Below the pieces are notes generated by a model. It searched no databases, had not been told where the DNA came from, and saw nothing but the letters and a program-made list of their open reading frames with translations. 64,000 bases of DNA from Bacteroidota bacterium (GTDB taxonomy: Bacteria > Bacteroidota > Bacteroidia > UKL13-3): contig JAIXWD010000006.1 of assembly GCA_027482225.1 (NCBI GenBank), positions 124,001 through 188,000 on the forward strand, in the 5' to 3' direction. This document shows, piece after piece, positions 9,534 to 17,789 of this stretch (position 1 is the stretch's first letter; each line of letters opens with the position of its first letter). The position numbers and the translations under genes are program-made.

Positions 9534-10577
9534 TTAACGCCTTATTTTAGCACCATTACGTAAATACATTACTCCCTCAACTACTACTTCATCTCCAGCT
9601 TTTAAGCCTTCCGTTACTTCAATTACATCATCTTTACGTACGCCTGTTTTTACTTTACGTTCTATAACACTATCGCCTTGTGCAACATATACTTTTTGTC
9701 CTTTTAAAATTGGTACAATAGCTTGAGTTGGTATCAAATAAGCATTTGTGTTTGTTGATGCAACTATTGATACTTTAGCAAAAGATCCTGGCAAAATTTC
9801 TTGTTTAGGATTAGCACAGATGGCACGCATAATTACGTTTCGTGTTACGTCATCAATTTTTGGTTCTATAGCATAAATTTTTGCCTGCAGTTGTTTTTTA
9901 CCTTCTGTAGTAAACAAGACGATACTTCCTTTTTGTATTGTGTTAGCATATTTTTCAGGCACAGAAAATTCTACTTTAATTTGATTAATATTTTGTAACG
10001 CAGCAATTCGAGTTGTTGGTGTTACATAACTGCCTTCACTAATGTTTCGTAATCCTATTACTCCATTAAATGGTGCCCTTATTTCTGTTTTTCTTATTTG
10101 TTCTTTTAATAAATCTATATCAGCATTTATACTGCTTAATTCAGTAGAGGCAATGTCATATAATTCATTACTTATTGCTCCCTTTTCTAATAAAGTTTTA
10201 TTTCGCTTTTCTGTGTCTTCTTTAAGTTTTTTTGTAGCCGTTGCTTTTTTAAGTTGAGCTTGTAAATCGCTGTCGTTTATTTTTAAAAGTAGTTCTCCCT
10301 TTTTTACTTGTGCACCTTCTGCGAAGTTAATTTTAACAATTCTTCCTTGCGTTTCTGGGTATAGCACCACTTCTTCATCTGCCATTATGTTTCCAGTTGT
10401 TTCTATTTTTCTTTCACTTGCCATTTGTTCAACCAATAATGTATTTACCTTAGTGGGTATGTTTTTTTTGCTTGCGTTAGGTGCTTGTACATTTTGATTC
10501 GGTTTTAGTTTAGGCCAAGCCAATAAGCCTAAAATAACCACTCCGAAAATTATGTAAATGATATCCTTCTTTTTCAT
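9534..10577 (-). CDS. RND efflux periplasmic adaptor (HlyD/MexH-like membrane fusion protein)
   Basis: The protein has 347 residues. An N-terminal membrane anchor (IIYIIFGVVILGLLAW) is followed by a lipoyl/biotinyl half-motif (GRIVKINFAEGAQVKKGELL), then a short helical hairpin. The second lipoyl half (EIRAPFNGVIGLRNISEGSYV) and beta-barrel and membrane-proximal domains ending in GLKAGDEVVVEG come next. It bridges the RND pump and the outer-membrane channel. It starts 2 bp after the marR stop, so the two are almost certainly co-transcribed and probably translationally coupled. There is no lipobox, so it is probably anchored by the N-terminal helix. Confidence 0.93.
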   Translation of the reverse strand: MKKKDIIYIIFGVVILGLLAWPKLKPNQNVQAPNASKKNIPTKVNTLLVEQMASERKIETTGNIMADEEVVLYPETQGRIVKINFAEGAQVKKGELLLKINDSDLQAQLKKATATKKLKEDTEKRNKTLLEKGAISNELYDIASTELSSINADIDLLKEQIRKTEIRAPFNGVIGLRNISEGSYVTPTTRIAALQNINQIKVEFSVPEKYANTIQKGSIVLFTTEGKKQLQAKIYAIEPKIDDVTRNVIMRAICANPKQEILPGSFAKVSIVASTNTNAYLIPTQAIVPILKGQKVYVAQGDSVIERKVKTGVRKDDVIEVTEGLKAGDEVVVEGVMYLRNGAKIRR

Positions 10578-10579
10578 AG

Positions 10580-11068
10580 CTATTTATTTTTTTGTACCGA
10601 TATGTTACTTGTTACATCGGATAAATTGTTATCCATCCTATTCATCAATTCTATAAATATTTTTTTTTCCTCAGCACTAAACCCGTTAAAAGCTAATCTG
10701 TTTAGTTGACTAAATGTGGTTTCAATTTTGGGTGCCAACTTGATGCCTTTTGAAGTTGCAGATATAAGGTATGCTCTTCTATCTTCATTATGTGGGTTCC
10801 TTTTTACAAGGTCTTTTTCTGTAAGGTAATCTATTATTCTAACCATAGTAGCCTTGTCTATTTGTAAACAGTTAGCCAAGCATTGTTGTGTTATTTCTTG
10901 ATGTTTACAAATCAATCCCAATACATAAAAATAGCGGTCTAAATCAGTATCACATAATTCTTGTTCTGCAGCATGATCATACTTTTTATACAGCATGTTA
11001 AACAGCAAACTCAATGGGCTCTCTTTCGACTCGAACGGATTTATCTTGTTTTTTTGAGTTGGTAACAT
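10580..11068 (-). CDS. MarR-family transcriptional regulator of the efflux operon
   Basis: This is a winged-helix MarR protein of 162 residues. The core includes LGLICKHQEITQQCLANCL and the recognition segment DKATMVRIIDYLTEKDLVKR, followed by the wing NPHNEDRRAYLISATSKG, all typical of the family. The ORF stays open to a TTG at 11110, but that codon lies inside a palindrome. The ATG at 11068 gives the normal MarR length and sits 4 nt after a TATGTTTG box, so I chose it. The inverted repeat at 11093-11115 is the expected operator. The regulator probably represses its own operon, and a ligand (possibly a pump substrate) would release it. Confidence 0.88.
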   Translation of the reverse strand: MLPTQKNKINPFESKESPLSLLFNMLYKKYDHAAEQELCDTDLDRYFYVLGLICKHQEITQQCLANCLQIDKATMVRIIDYLTEKDLVKRNPHNEDRRAYLISATSKGIKLAPKIETTFSQLNRLAFNGFSAEEKKIFIELMNRMDNNLSDVTSNISVQKNK

Positions 11069-11072
11069 TTTG

Positions 11073-11080
11073 CAAACATA
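11073..11080 (-). promoter_or_regulatory. -7 box of the marR-efflux operon
   Basis: The minus strand reads TATGTTTG, a full match to the Bacteroidota -7 consensus TAnnTTTG. Only 4 nt separate it from the ATG at 11068, implying a leaderless or nearly leaderless mRNA. No good -33 TTG is found at the usual distance. Confidence 0.45.
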
Positions 11081-11092
11081 ATTGAAAATGCA

Positions 11093-11115
11093 AATAGTTG
11101 ATAAAATCAACTATT
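11093..11115. promoter_or_regulatory. MarR-type operator: perfect 10-bp inverted repeat
   Basis: The arms AATAGTTGAT and ATCAACTATT are perfectly complementary and are separated by AAA, giving a 23-bp dyad. Size, symmetry and AT-rich centre match MarR-family sites. It lies 13 bp upstream of the marR -7 box, where a dimer would block RNA polymerase. It is also 98 bp upstream of mnmE, which reads the other way. Confidence 0.7.
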
Positions 11116-11189
11116 GTAATGATATGAGTTTTACATAAGTGGTTAACCAAATGGATTAATCCTAAGTATAAATCAACCGTTGTTTATAT

Positions 11190-11197
11190 TACATTTG
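11190..11197 (+). promoter_or_regulatory. -7 box of mnmE
   Basis: TACATTTG matches TAnnTTTG. It ends 15 nt before the mnmE ATG at 11213. No convincing -33 element is visible. Confidence 0.45.
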
Positions 11198-11212
11198 TGG
11201 CACTAAATAAAT

Positions 11213-12583
11213 ATGTCGTACTACATTAATCAAGATTTAAATGATACCATTTGTGCACTGGCTACAGCCGGTGGAGTAGGAGCAATAGGCGTAATACGCG
11301 TTAGTGGTGCAGAAGCAATTACATTAGTTGAGGCTATTTTTAAAGGAAAACGTTTAACCCAACAATCCACGCATACCGTTCATTTTGGTAAAATAGTTGA
11401 TGGTGATAAAGTGATTGATGAAGTACTAGCAACACTTTTTATTAATCCAAAATCATATACAGGCGAAAATACAATTGAGTTAAGTTGCCATGGCTCGCCA
11501 TATATACAACAACAAATTTTACAATTATTGGTAAGTAAAGGTTGCCGTTTAGCTAAACCGGGTGAGTTTACCTTGCGTGCTTTTTTAAACAAAAAACTCG
11601 ACTTATCACAGGCAGAAGCTGTGGCGGATTTAATAGCTAGTAACAGTGAAGAAAGTCACCGTACAGCCATGATGCAAATGCGTGGTGGCTTTAGTTACCA
11701 AATTGCTGATATGCGTGAGCGCCTCATTAATTTTGCCTCTTTGATTGAGTTGGAGTTAGACTTTGCCGAGGAAGATTTAGAATTTGCCAAGCGAGACGAT
11801 CTCATCACATTAGTTAGCAACATACAGCATCTTATACAAGAACTGTTGCACTCCTTTAAATATGGCAATGCCATTAAAAATGGCATACCAACTGTAATTG
11901 CAGGTAAACCCAATGCCGGAAAATCAACATTGTTAAATGCTTTGGTAAACGAAGAGCGTGCTATAGTTAGTGATATTGCTGGTACTACACGCGATACCAT
12001 TGAAGAAGCATTTGTGATTGATGGCATAACTTTTAGGTTAACAGATACGGCTGGAATACGTAGCAATTCGCAAGATAAAATTGAAGTAATAGGAATTGAG
12101 CGTACGTTTGATAAACTGCAAAAGGCCAGTATAATAATTTATGTGTACGATGCTGCAACAACTACAACAGAAGAATTAAGTAATGAGTTGGCACAGTTTG
12201 ATGCTATTCATGCAATTGTTATTCCTGTTGCCAATAAAATAGACTTAACCACCACACCACTTATACCCAATGCGCAAACCATTTCGCTTTCGGCTAAAGA
12301 CAAAACTGGCATTGAAGTTTTAAAACAAAGGTTAATAGAAACCGTGCGCAAAGACCAAGTTAAAAACGATGTTATTATTACCAACCTACGCCATTACGAA
12401 GCGCTGCAACATGCTAACGAATTTTTGCAATTGGTGCTTAATGGTATAGATATGCAAATTACAGGCGAGTTGTTGGCGTTTGATATTCGTAAAGCATTGT
12501 TTCATTTGGGTGAAATTACAGGCGATGTTACAACTGATGATTTATTGGCGAATATTTTTAGTAAGTTTTGTATCGGAAAGTAA
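11213..12583 (+). CDS. mnmE: tRNA modification GTPase MnmE
   Basis: With MnmG, MnmE installs the 5-carboxymethylaminomethyl group on wobble uridine 34 of certain tRNAs, using methylene-tetrahydrofolate. The 456-residue length is normal. The N-terminal folate-binding domain starts NDTICALATAGGVGAIGVIRVSG. The inserted G domain has the P-loop GKPNAGKST (about residues 234-242), TTRD, DTAG and NKID. The C-terminus ends in the conserved FCIGK with its catalytic-region Cys. The gene stands alone on the plus strand, diverging from the efflux operon; mnmG is not in the window. Confidence 0.97.
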   Translation: MSYYINQDLNDTICALATAGGVGAIGVIRVSGAEAITLVEAIFKGKRLTQQSTHTVHFGKIVDGDKVIDEVLATLFINPKSYTGENTIELSCHGSPYIQQQILQLLVSKGCRLAKPGEFTLRAFLNKKLDLSQAEAVADLIASNSEESHRTAMMQMRGGFSYQIADMRERLINFASLIELELDFAEEDLEFAKRDDLITLVSNIQHLIQELLHSFKYGNAIKNGIPTVIAGKPNAGKSTLLNALVNEERAIVSDIAGTTRDTIEEAFVIDGITFRLTDTAGIRSNSQDKIEVIGIERTFDKLQKASIIIYVYDAATTTTEELSNELAQFDAIHAIVIPVANKIDLTTTPLIPNAQTISLSAKDKTGIEVLKQRLIETVRKDQVKNDVIITNLRHYEALQHANEFLQLVLNGIDMQITGELLAFDIRKALFHLGEITGDVTTDDLLANIFSKFCIGK

Positions 12584-12614
12584 GTGCCATTAAAGAAACC
12601 ATTACCAAACCCAT

Positions 12615-12836
12615 ATGGATTATAAGTTAATGCTTAACACCCGTGTTCAAAATGTAGCATCAACAGAAATCCTATTAAGCTTTATTCCGTGGTTTGATGA
12701 TGGGGCAGTAACTGTTTTATTTATAGGCTTTTTAGACGGAGATTCTTATCCTGATTATATTATTGATAATGCTTCCAAGTATACTGGTGTTTCAAAATCA
12801 GGCGTTTTTTATTCCACAAAACCATCTAATTTATAA
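12615..12836 (+). pseudogene. Possible remnant of a secreted FG-GAP-like protein (C-terminal fragment)
   Basis: A 73-codon ORF 31 bp after mnmE reads LFIGFLDGDSYPDYIIDNAS near its end. This resembles the calcium-loop C-terminus (xDxDGDxxPDxII) of secreted FG-GAP-like proteins. After the TAA the same frame continues 17 more codons (GLPKPISQQVVGSIVKQ) to a TAG at about 12888, as if the stop were a mutation. There is no signal peptide or N-terminal domain, so the rest of a gene appears to be missing. It could also be a chance ORF or a small unknown gene. Confidence 0.35.
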
Positions 12837-13057
12837 GGTCTGCCCAAACCTATTTCGCAACAAGTTGTGGGTTCAATAGTCAAGCAATAGCATAATGGCG
12901 AATTTGGCTGTTAATATACAGAGGACTTTTAAAACGAGGAATCTCTGTAAGTAAAAGTACATCCTTTAAACTGCAAGTACAACCGAGTCATGAGTTTCAT
13001 TTTAAAAGAGCTTCAATTTAGGCATAAAAAAATACCTGATATTACTCCAAATTTTTG

Positions 13058-13065
13058 CACCTTTG
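13058..13065 (+). promoter_or_regulatory. -7 box of cvfB, fixes the start codon
   Basis: CACCTTTG is one mismatch from TAnnTTTG and lies 6 nt before the ATG at 13072. The longest reading frame would start at a TTG (13063) inside this box, so the ATG is the better start. Confidence 0.4.
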
Positions 13066-13071
13066 TTCAAT

Positions 13072-13902
13072 ATGTTAAAACCGGGATTTTATTACGAATT
13101 AACTATTTTAGAAAAAACTGCTGACGGATATTGGTTTGGAGAAACCAAAGAGCAAATGGCTTTTATGCCAAAGCAATATGCTGATAGTGGATTATTGGTT
13201 GGTGATAAGTTATCCGTTTTTTTATACCACGACTCAACTAATGTTTTATGTGCTACCAATAAAAAACCTAAAGGTAAGGTTGGCGATTTAGTAACACTTA
13301 AAGTTGTGGACATGAGTCCAGCAGGAGCATTTTTAGATTGGGGCTTACCCAAAGATTTACTTCTTCCTCGATCAATGCACGAAGATGATTTGCTTACTGG
13401 AGATTATTGCTTAGTTAAAATATTGTATGACGCACCAACAGGAAAAGTTATTGCAAAAGAAAAACTAAGTGATGAGTTAAACAACGAAGTATTAACAGTT
13501 AGAGAGAAAGAAATTGTACAATGTATTGTTTATAAAGATACGGAGTTGGGTTATCAGGTAATAGTAAACGAGAAACATTTAGGCTTGCTTCATTACAACG
13601 AAGTGTTTAAAGATTTGTTTGTAGGTGATGTTTTTACTGGTTTTGTGAAGAAGATAAAAGAGGAAAACAAATTAGATATTATGATTGGTAAGCCCGGTTA
13701 CCAGCGTGTAGAAGACGAAGGGGATGTTATTTTGCGTGAGTTACGCAAACACAATGGTTATTTACCCTATCACGATAAAAGCAGTACGGAAGATGTTTAT
13801 CGGGTGTTTGGTATGAGTAAAAAAACATTTAAAATGACTTTGGGTAATTTGTACCGCGAAAGAAAAATAAAGATTGAACCCGAAGGTATAAGGCTTGCGT
13901 AA
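13072..13902 (+). CDS. cvfB: CvfB-family S1 RNA-binding protein
   Basis: The 276-residue protein has tandem S1-like OB folds (KVGDLVTLKVVDMSPAGAFLDWG and the later LGYQVIVNEKHLGLLHYNEVFKDL) and a C-terminal winged helix (STEDVYRVFGMSKKTFKMTLGNLYRERKI). This is the order found in CvfB/YitL. CvfB proteins bind RNA and affect virulence-factor expression in Staphylococcus; the role in Bacteroidota is unclear. A DUF3820 gene follows 37 bp downstream on the same strand. Confidence 0.85.
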   Translation: MLKPGFYYELTILEKTADGYWFGETKEQMAFMPKQYADSGLLVGDKLSVFLYHDSTNVLCATNKKPKGKVGDLVTLKVVDMSPAGAFLDWGLPKDLLLPRSMHEDDLLTGDYCLVKILYDAPTGKVIAKEKLSDELNNEVLTVREKEIVQCIVYKDTELGYQVIVNEKHLGLLHYNEVFKDLFVGDVFTGFVKKIKEENKLDIMIGKPGYQRVEDEGDVILRELRKHNGYLPYHDKSSTEDVYRVFGMSKKTFKMTLGNLYRERKIKIEPEGIRLA

Positions 13903-13939
13903 TTTGTAATTTTCATTACATAACTTATTCTATTACCAC

Positions 13940-14170
13940 TTGCAACCAAACCCCGAAATATTAAAAAGTTTAGTATTAACAAAAATGCCTTTTGGTAAAC
14001 ACGCAGGTTGGTTAATATCCGATTTGCCTGTAAGTTATTTAGAATGGTTTGCTCGTAAAGGTTTTCCGCAAGGTAAGCTTGGAATGCAACTGCAAACCGT
14101 TTATGAAATTAAAATAAATGGCTTGGAAAATATCATTATCGATTTAAAAAAGTTAGTGAAAGCTAATTAA
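13940..14170 (+). CDS. DUF3820 family protein
   Basis: This 76-residue protein has the DUF3820 core MPFGKHAGWLISDLP, followed by YLEWFARKGFPQGKLG and a C-terminal YEIKINGLE segment. The function is unknown; relatives were annotated as quorum-sensing-regulated virulence factors. No ATG lies upstream of the conserved core. The family usually has about a dozen residues before MPFGK, which favours the TTG at 13940 over the internal ATG at 13985. Its last 8 bp overlap the convergent gene on the minus strand. Confidence 0.75.
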   Translation: MQPNPEILKSLVLTKMPFGKHAGWLISDLPVSYLEWFARKGFPQGKLGMQLQTVYEIKINGLENIIIDLKKLVKAN

Positions 14171-15554
14171 GTGGTTCAAAAAATATGTGTGTGAATTTCC
14201 ACCAATCTTCATCGTTTTTTAAGGTAACCATAAATCGGTGTTTTATTCTATGCTTACCTTTAATTGGGTTTTTAAATGCAACGTATCCTCGGGCTTTTAC
14301 ATTTTCTTTTAATTCATCAAATTTTAAAGTTTCGGTTTCATAACCTAAAACAATTTCAGGATTGTGGGTTAAGTGAAATCTATTCACTGCATTTTTAAAA
14401 TCAATAAAGGTCGCTTTTTCATCATTCAGCATAAAATTATCAGTTTCAAAATGCGGTTTAAGTGTATCTAAATCACCTTCTTCATCAAACATAATATTTA
14501 CTAGCATATTAATTGTTCCTGTAATTGCTATTTCGTGATTTGGATGAAATTCTTCGTAAATAAAATGATTAATGAAACCTGGTATTCGCATATCAGAAAT
14601 CATTTTTTCCATTAACTCATCAGTTAAAAATTGATATATTATTTGTGGTGAATATTCGCCAATAAAATCAACTATAATATTGTGCTTACCAAGTAGCTTT
14701 ACCACACGTTTTATTTCAGCGGCTAACTTAAGCTCTGTTATCGAGTTTGTAGGTTTAAACGTAGGTTTACCTAATAACTCAAATACTGTTGTTTCCTTAG
14801 CTGTTCTAATATGTTGTTCAAAAGCACTCATGTGCTTTAAAAACTCATTTTCTATAAACAATGGTAGCTTGTTCTTATCATCTTCCTCATTTAAACTAAT
14901 TGGTTTACCGAACTTTTGTTCCAAATCCATTTTAAGCATTTGGTTCTGCATATGTAACTCCTCCTCATTTGTTAAACCCAATTTGTTTAACTTACTTGGT
15001 TTTATTATTTCTTGTTCTTTACTAAGTTCAAAGGCTGGCAAATAGGGGTCGTTACCATGTATGTAATTGTTCCACCAAGATGATGGCGAAAAATAATTTT
15101 TGCCATAGCTAAATAGCATATTCAATACAACATTTTCTTCTACATCTAAATCAATATCTAGGTAGGTTTGTGTCATATCAAACCGATTACGTGCGTTTGC
15201 TATAATTTGATTTATGTGTGCTAGTGTGCTTCGGCTTTTGGTTGTTGATATTGCTTCAATATTTAAAGTAGCTTCTTTGAGTTGCGTGATAAGCGCATGA
15301 GGAAATGAAGAACGAGTTAATAAATTATTTAAACGAAGTGTGAATCTATTGAAAGTTTGTTTGATACTTTTACCTTCAGTAAAAACAGTAAGTAAACTTT
15401 TACTATGTATATAAGCCAAAAAGTATTTACCCTTGTATCCTGATGATATGAGCGTGACGTACCATTCGTTCAGGTTGTTTATTTGCAGCTCGGTATTTTT
15501 CTGCGGTTTAATTCTATTAGTGGTTAATACTTTTTTTGTGGCTCTAATAATCAT
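14163..15554 (-). CDS. Unknown protein, DUF6933-like N-terminus plus C-terminal alpha/beta region
   Basis: I do not recognise the 463-residue protein as a named gene. The first about 140 residues resemble DUF6933: an MIIRATKKV start, a W-containing LNEWYVTLISS segment, and TTKSRSTLAHINQI near the end. An Asp/Glu-rich segment and a charged helical stretch (about residues 190-260) follow. The C-terminal half (KLAAEIKRVVKLLGKHNII, IYEEFHPNHE, DWWKFTHIFFEPLN) has an NTF2-like look, but this is weak. There is no signal peptide or membrane segment, so the protein is probably cytoplasmic. It is monocistronic and convergent with the DUF3820 gene. Confidence 0.6.
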   Translation of the reverse strand: MIIRATKKVLTTNRIKPQKNTELQINNLNEWYVTLISSGYKGKYFLAYIHSKSLLTVFTEGKSIKQTFNRFTLRLNNLLTRSSFPHALITQLKEATLNIEAISTTKSRSTLAHINQIIANARNRFDMTQTYLDIDLDVEENVVLNMLFSYGKNYFSPSSWWNNYIHGNDPYLPAFELSKEQEIIKPSKLNKLGLTNEEELHMQNQMLKMDLEQKFGKPISLNEEDDKNKLPLFIENEFLKHMSAFEQHIRTAKETTVFELLGKPTFKPTNSITELKLAAEIKRVVKLLGKHNIIVDFIGEYSPQIIYQFLTDELMEKMISDMRIPGFINHFIYEEFHPNHEIAITGTINMLVNIMFDEEGDLDTLKPHFETDNFMLNDEKATFIDFKNAVNRFHLTHNPEIVLGYETETLKFDELKENVKARGYVAFKNPIKGKHRIKHRFMVTLKNDEDWWKFTHIFFEPLN

Positions 15555-15693
15555 ACATGTATTCTTGCTTCAATGGCAAAATAAACAATAATTGGTAAAT
15601 TGATTATATACTTTATGTACTGTTTCAATTTGCAGATGTATATGCAATCCACAATGTATGTGGTTTAGAAGTTCGCATTAATTCATGATTGAT

Positions 15694-16419
15694 TTATAAA
15701 CTCATCATCTCCTTAAATTTAATCGATTGCCTCCGGCTAACCTCTACTTTTGTTCCATCTTTTAAATAAATCAGAAAACCAGCATTAAAAAACGGCTCAA
15801 TTTTATCGATGTATTGTAGGTTAATAATTTGTTGTCTATTTGCTCTAAAGAATAAATTTTGACTTAGTCTTTCGTCTAGTGAATTTAGCGTTTTATGAAT
15901 GAGAGGTTGGTGTTTATCAAAATAAAGTTTAGCGTAATTACCCGCGCTTTCAATCAGCCTTATATCGGTAAGTTTAACAAACCAGCACTTATCGCCATCG
16001 CGAATAAAAACTTGGTCTTTGTCACTTAAATTTTTGTTGGATTTTGGTTGCTGATCCACCTCTAATATTTGCTTTTTTACCCTTGCAATCGCCTCTTTTA
16101 ATCTAGTTAGCTCAATAGGTTTAAGCAAGTAATCCATTGCGTTTACTTCAAATGCTTTTAAAGCGAATTCGTTGTATGCAGTTGTAAAAATTACAAAAGG
16201 TGTTTCTATTAATTCTTCTAGTAAATCAAAGCCGTTTTTTTCGGGCATTTCAATATCTAGAAACAACAGTTGCGGTTTGTGTTTTTCAACTAAATCTATT
16301 GCTTCATCTACATTGGCCGCTTCTCCAACCAATTCAATTTCTCCGGTTTCTATTAATAATTGCTTGAGACCTTCTCTTGCTAAACGTTCATCGTCAATAA
16401 TTATAGCTTTTATATTCAT
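15694..16419 (-). CDS. LytTR-family response regulator
   Basis: The 241-residue protein has an N-terminal receiver domain: acidic pocket DDE at 9-11, phospho-acceptor Asp55 in LLFLDIEMPEKNGF, and signalling Thr/Lys in FTTAYN and YLLKPI. A C-terminal LytTR DNA-binding domain follows (FIRDGDKCWFVKL, NLQYIDKIEPFFNAGF, VEVSRRQSIKFKEM). Its ATG overlaps the histidine kinase stop by 4 bp (ATGA), so the two are translationally coupled cognate partners. Its target genes cannot be read from the sequence. Confidence 0.95.
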   Translation of the reverse strand: MNIKAIIIDDERLAREGLKQLLIETGEIELVGEAANVDEAIDLVEKHKPQLLFLDIEMPEKNGFDLLEELIETPFVIFTTAYNEFALKAFEVNAMDYLLKPIELTRLKEAIARVKKQILEVDQQPKSNKNLSDKDQVFIRDGDKCWFVKLTDIRLIESAGNYAKLYFDKHQPLIHKTLNSLDERLSQNLFFRANRQQIINLQYIDKIEPFFNAGFLIYLKDGTKVEVSRRQSIKFKEMMSL

Positions 16420-17453
16420 AGTGGGATGGTAATATTGGTTTCAACGTGATTATGGTTTTTATTGCCAATAGTAATAATGGCTTTTTCATCATACAATATC
16501 TTTAATCTTTCTCGGGTATTGGCTATGCCTATACCTTCTTGGTTATGTATAGGCATATATTGTCCGCTATTAATAATAGAAATTTGTAATTGATTTTTTT
16601 CCATATAGGCCTTCAATAAAATTTCGCCACCATACTTCAAATTCGAGATGCCGTGTTTAACACAATTCTCAACCAAGGTTTGCAGCATCATAGGTGGCAC
16701 ATGGCAATCAAGCACATCATTGCTTATGTCTAATGTAAATTGTAGCCTTTCATCAAATCTAATTGCTTCAATTGCCAGATAATGTTTAACGGTTTCTAAC
16801 TCGTCTTTAAGGGCAATTGTTTTTTGCTTGCCTGTTTGTAAGCTACTTCTTAACAAAGAACTTAGTTGATAAATAGCATCTTTAGCTAGCTTTGGATTTG
16901 CATCAACCAAAGTGCGTATGCTGTTTAAACTATTAAATAAAAAGTGTGGATTGAGTTGGTTTTTTAAATTAGTATATGCGTTTTCTTTGGCAGCTGCCTC
17001 CAATTGATACTTCTCTTTTTCAATTAACAACGACCTTTCCCAGTATTGAAATAAATGGTAAGTTAAGGTCCATAACAATACAAATTTACTGAGGTTAAAA
17101 AAGTATCCCAATAAAAAGCCGAACGTAATATCTAGTTGCTGAAAAATAGGATATGTGTATCTATCAAGCGGAATATTAATTGCTGTTAATATACTTACCA
17201 TAACAAACACTGAAAAAATTACGCGTGGTATAATTTTGTACAACGGGTAATTAAGCCAACCTAGTTTTATAGCAAACAGCCTGTAAAAATGAGTTACTGT
17301 AATTCCAAGAATGAAATTAACTAATGCATTGATAAGCAGTGCCCCTTTAAAACCATCAATTCTAACATAGCTGCTAAGTTCCATGGCAATGAAAATAAAC
17401 CAACCACCTATTTGGCAAATCCAGTAAAGTTTATTTTTAGCTATAGATTTCAA
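16416..17453 (-). CDS. LytS-type sensor histidine kinase (His_kinase family)
   Basis: This 345-residue protein has four hydrophobic segments in the first about 130 residues, with no large periplasmic sensor. A linker coiled coil (EKEKYQLEAAAKENAYTNLK) and the His_kinase motif LNPHFLFNSLNSIR follow; the phospho-acceptor is His170. The ATPase part has MMLQTLVENCVKHGI (N box) and GIGIANTRERL (G box). It should sense a membrane or small-molecule cue and phosphorylate the adjacent LytTR regulator. Its start overlaps the small upstream ORF by 17 bp. Confidence 0.94.
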   Translation of the reverse strand: MKSIAKNKLYWICQIGGWFIFIAMELSSYVRIDGFKGALLINALVNFILGITVTHFYRLFAIKLGWLNYPLYKIIPRVIFSVFVMVSILTAINIPLDRYTYPIFQQLDITFGFLLGYFFNLSKFVLLWTLTYHLFQYWERSLLIEKEKYQLEAAAKENAYTNLKNQLNPHFLFNSLNSIRTLVDANPKLAKDAIYQLSSLLRSSLQTGKQKTIALKDELETVKHYLAIEAIRFDERLQFTLDISNDVLDCHVPPMMLQTLVENCVKHGISNLKYGGEILLKAYMEKNQLQISIINSGQYMPIHNQEGIGIANTRERLKILYDEKAIITIGNKNHNHVETNITIPL

Positions 17454-17637
17454 TGGTATTTTTTGGTGTTAGGGTGAAACTGCTTTGTATTGAAGAATAG
17501 GTGAGCATGTTTGTTTGCGCTAGACTTTTTTGTTGCAGTATTAACTCACTTTCTTGTTTAGTTTTATTCTGCTTTTTGCTGCAAACCATAGGGTAGGAGC
17601 CGCCAAAGCCTAGCAATAAAATAAAAATAGTTTTCAT
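17437..17637 (-). CDS. Small exported or membrane protein heading the LytS/LytR operon
   Basis: This 66-residue ORF starts MKTIFILLLGFGGSY, a short hydrophobic leader, and continues into a polar Lys/Gln/Ser/Thr-rich tail with one Cys (Cys19, in PMVCSKK). The ATG lies 20 nt downstream of a TAGCTTTG promoter box and the 3' end overlaps the kinase start by 17 bp. It is therefore positioned as the first cistron of the operon. No homologue is known to me. It may be a signal peptide-like accessory of the sensor, or only a leader ORF. Confidence 0.45.
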   Translation of the reverse strand: MKTIFILLLGFGGSYPMVCSKKQNKTKQESELILQQKSLAQTNMLTYSSIQSSFTLTPKNTIEIYS

Positions 17638-17657
17638 TGGTTATTAGTTAACTGGTT

Positions 17658-17665
17658 CAAAGCTA
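17658..17665 (-). promoter_or_regulatory. -7 box of the small ORF-LytS-LytR operon
   Basis: The minus strand reads TAGCTTTG, matching TAnnTTTG, 20 nt before the ATG at 17637. No clear -33 TTG is found. Confidence 0.4.
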
Positions 17666-17789
17666 ATAAAAAGAAGCTATTGCCTATTTAAAAGGTGTTT
17701 AGTGGCTAAAAAAGTTGTTGTGTGGTATAAAAGTTATTTGCTTGCACATCAATACGCATAAAATTTATAATCGGTTATTGATTAATATC

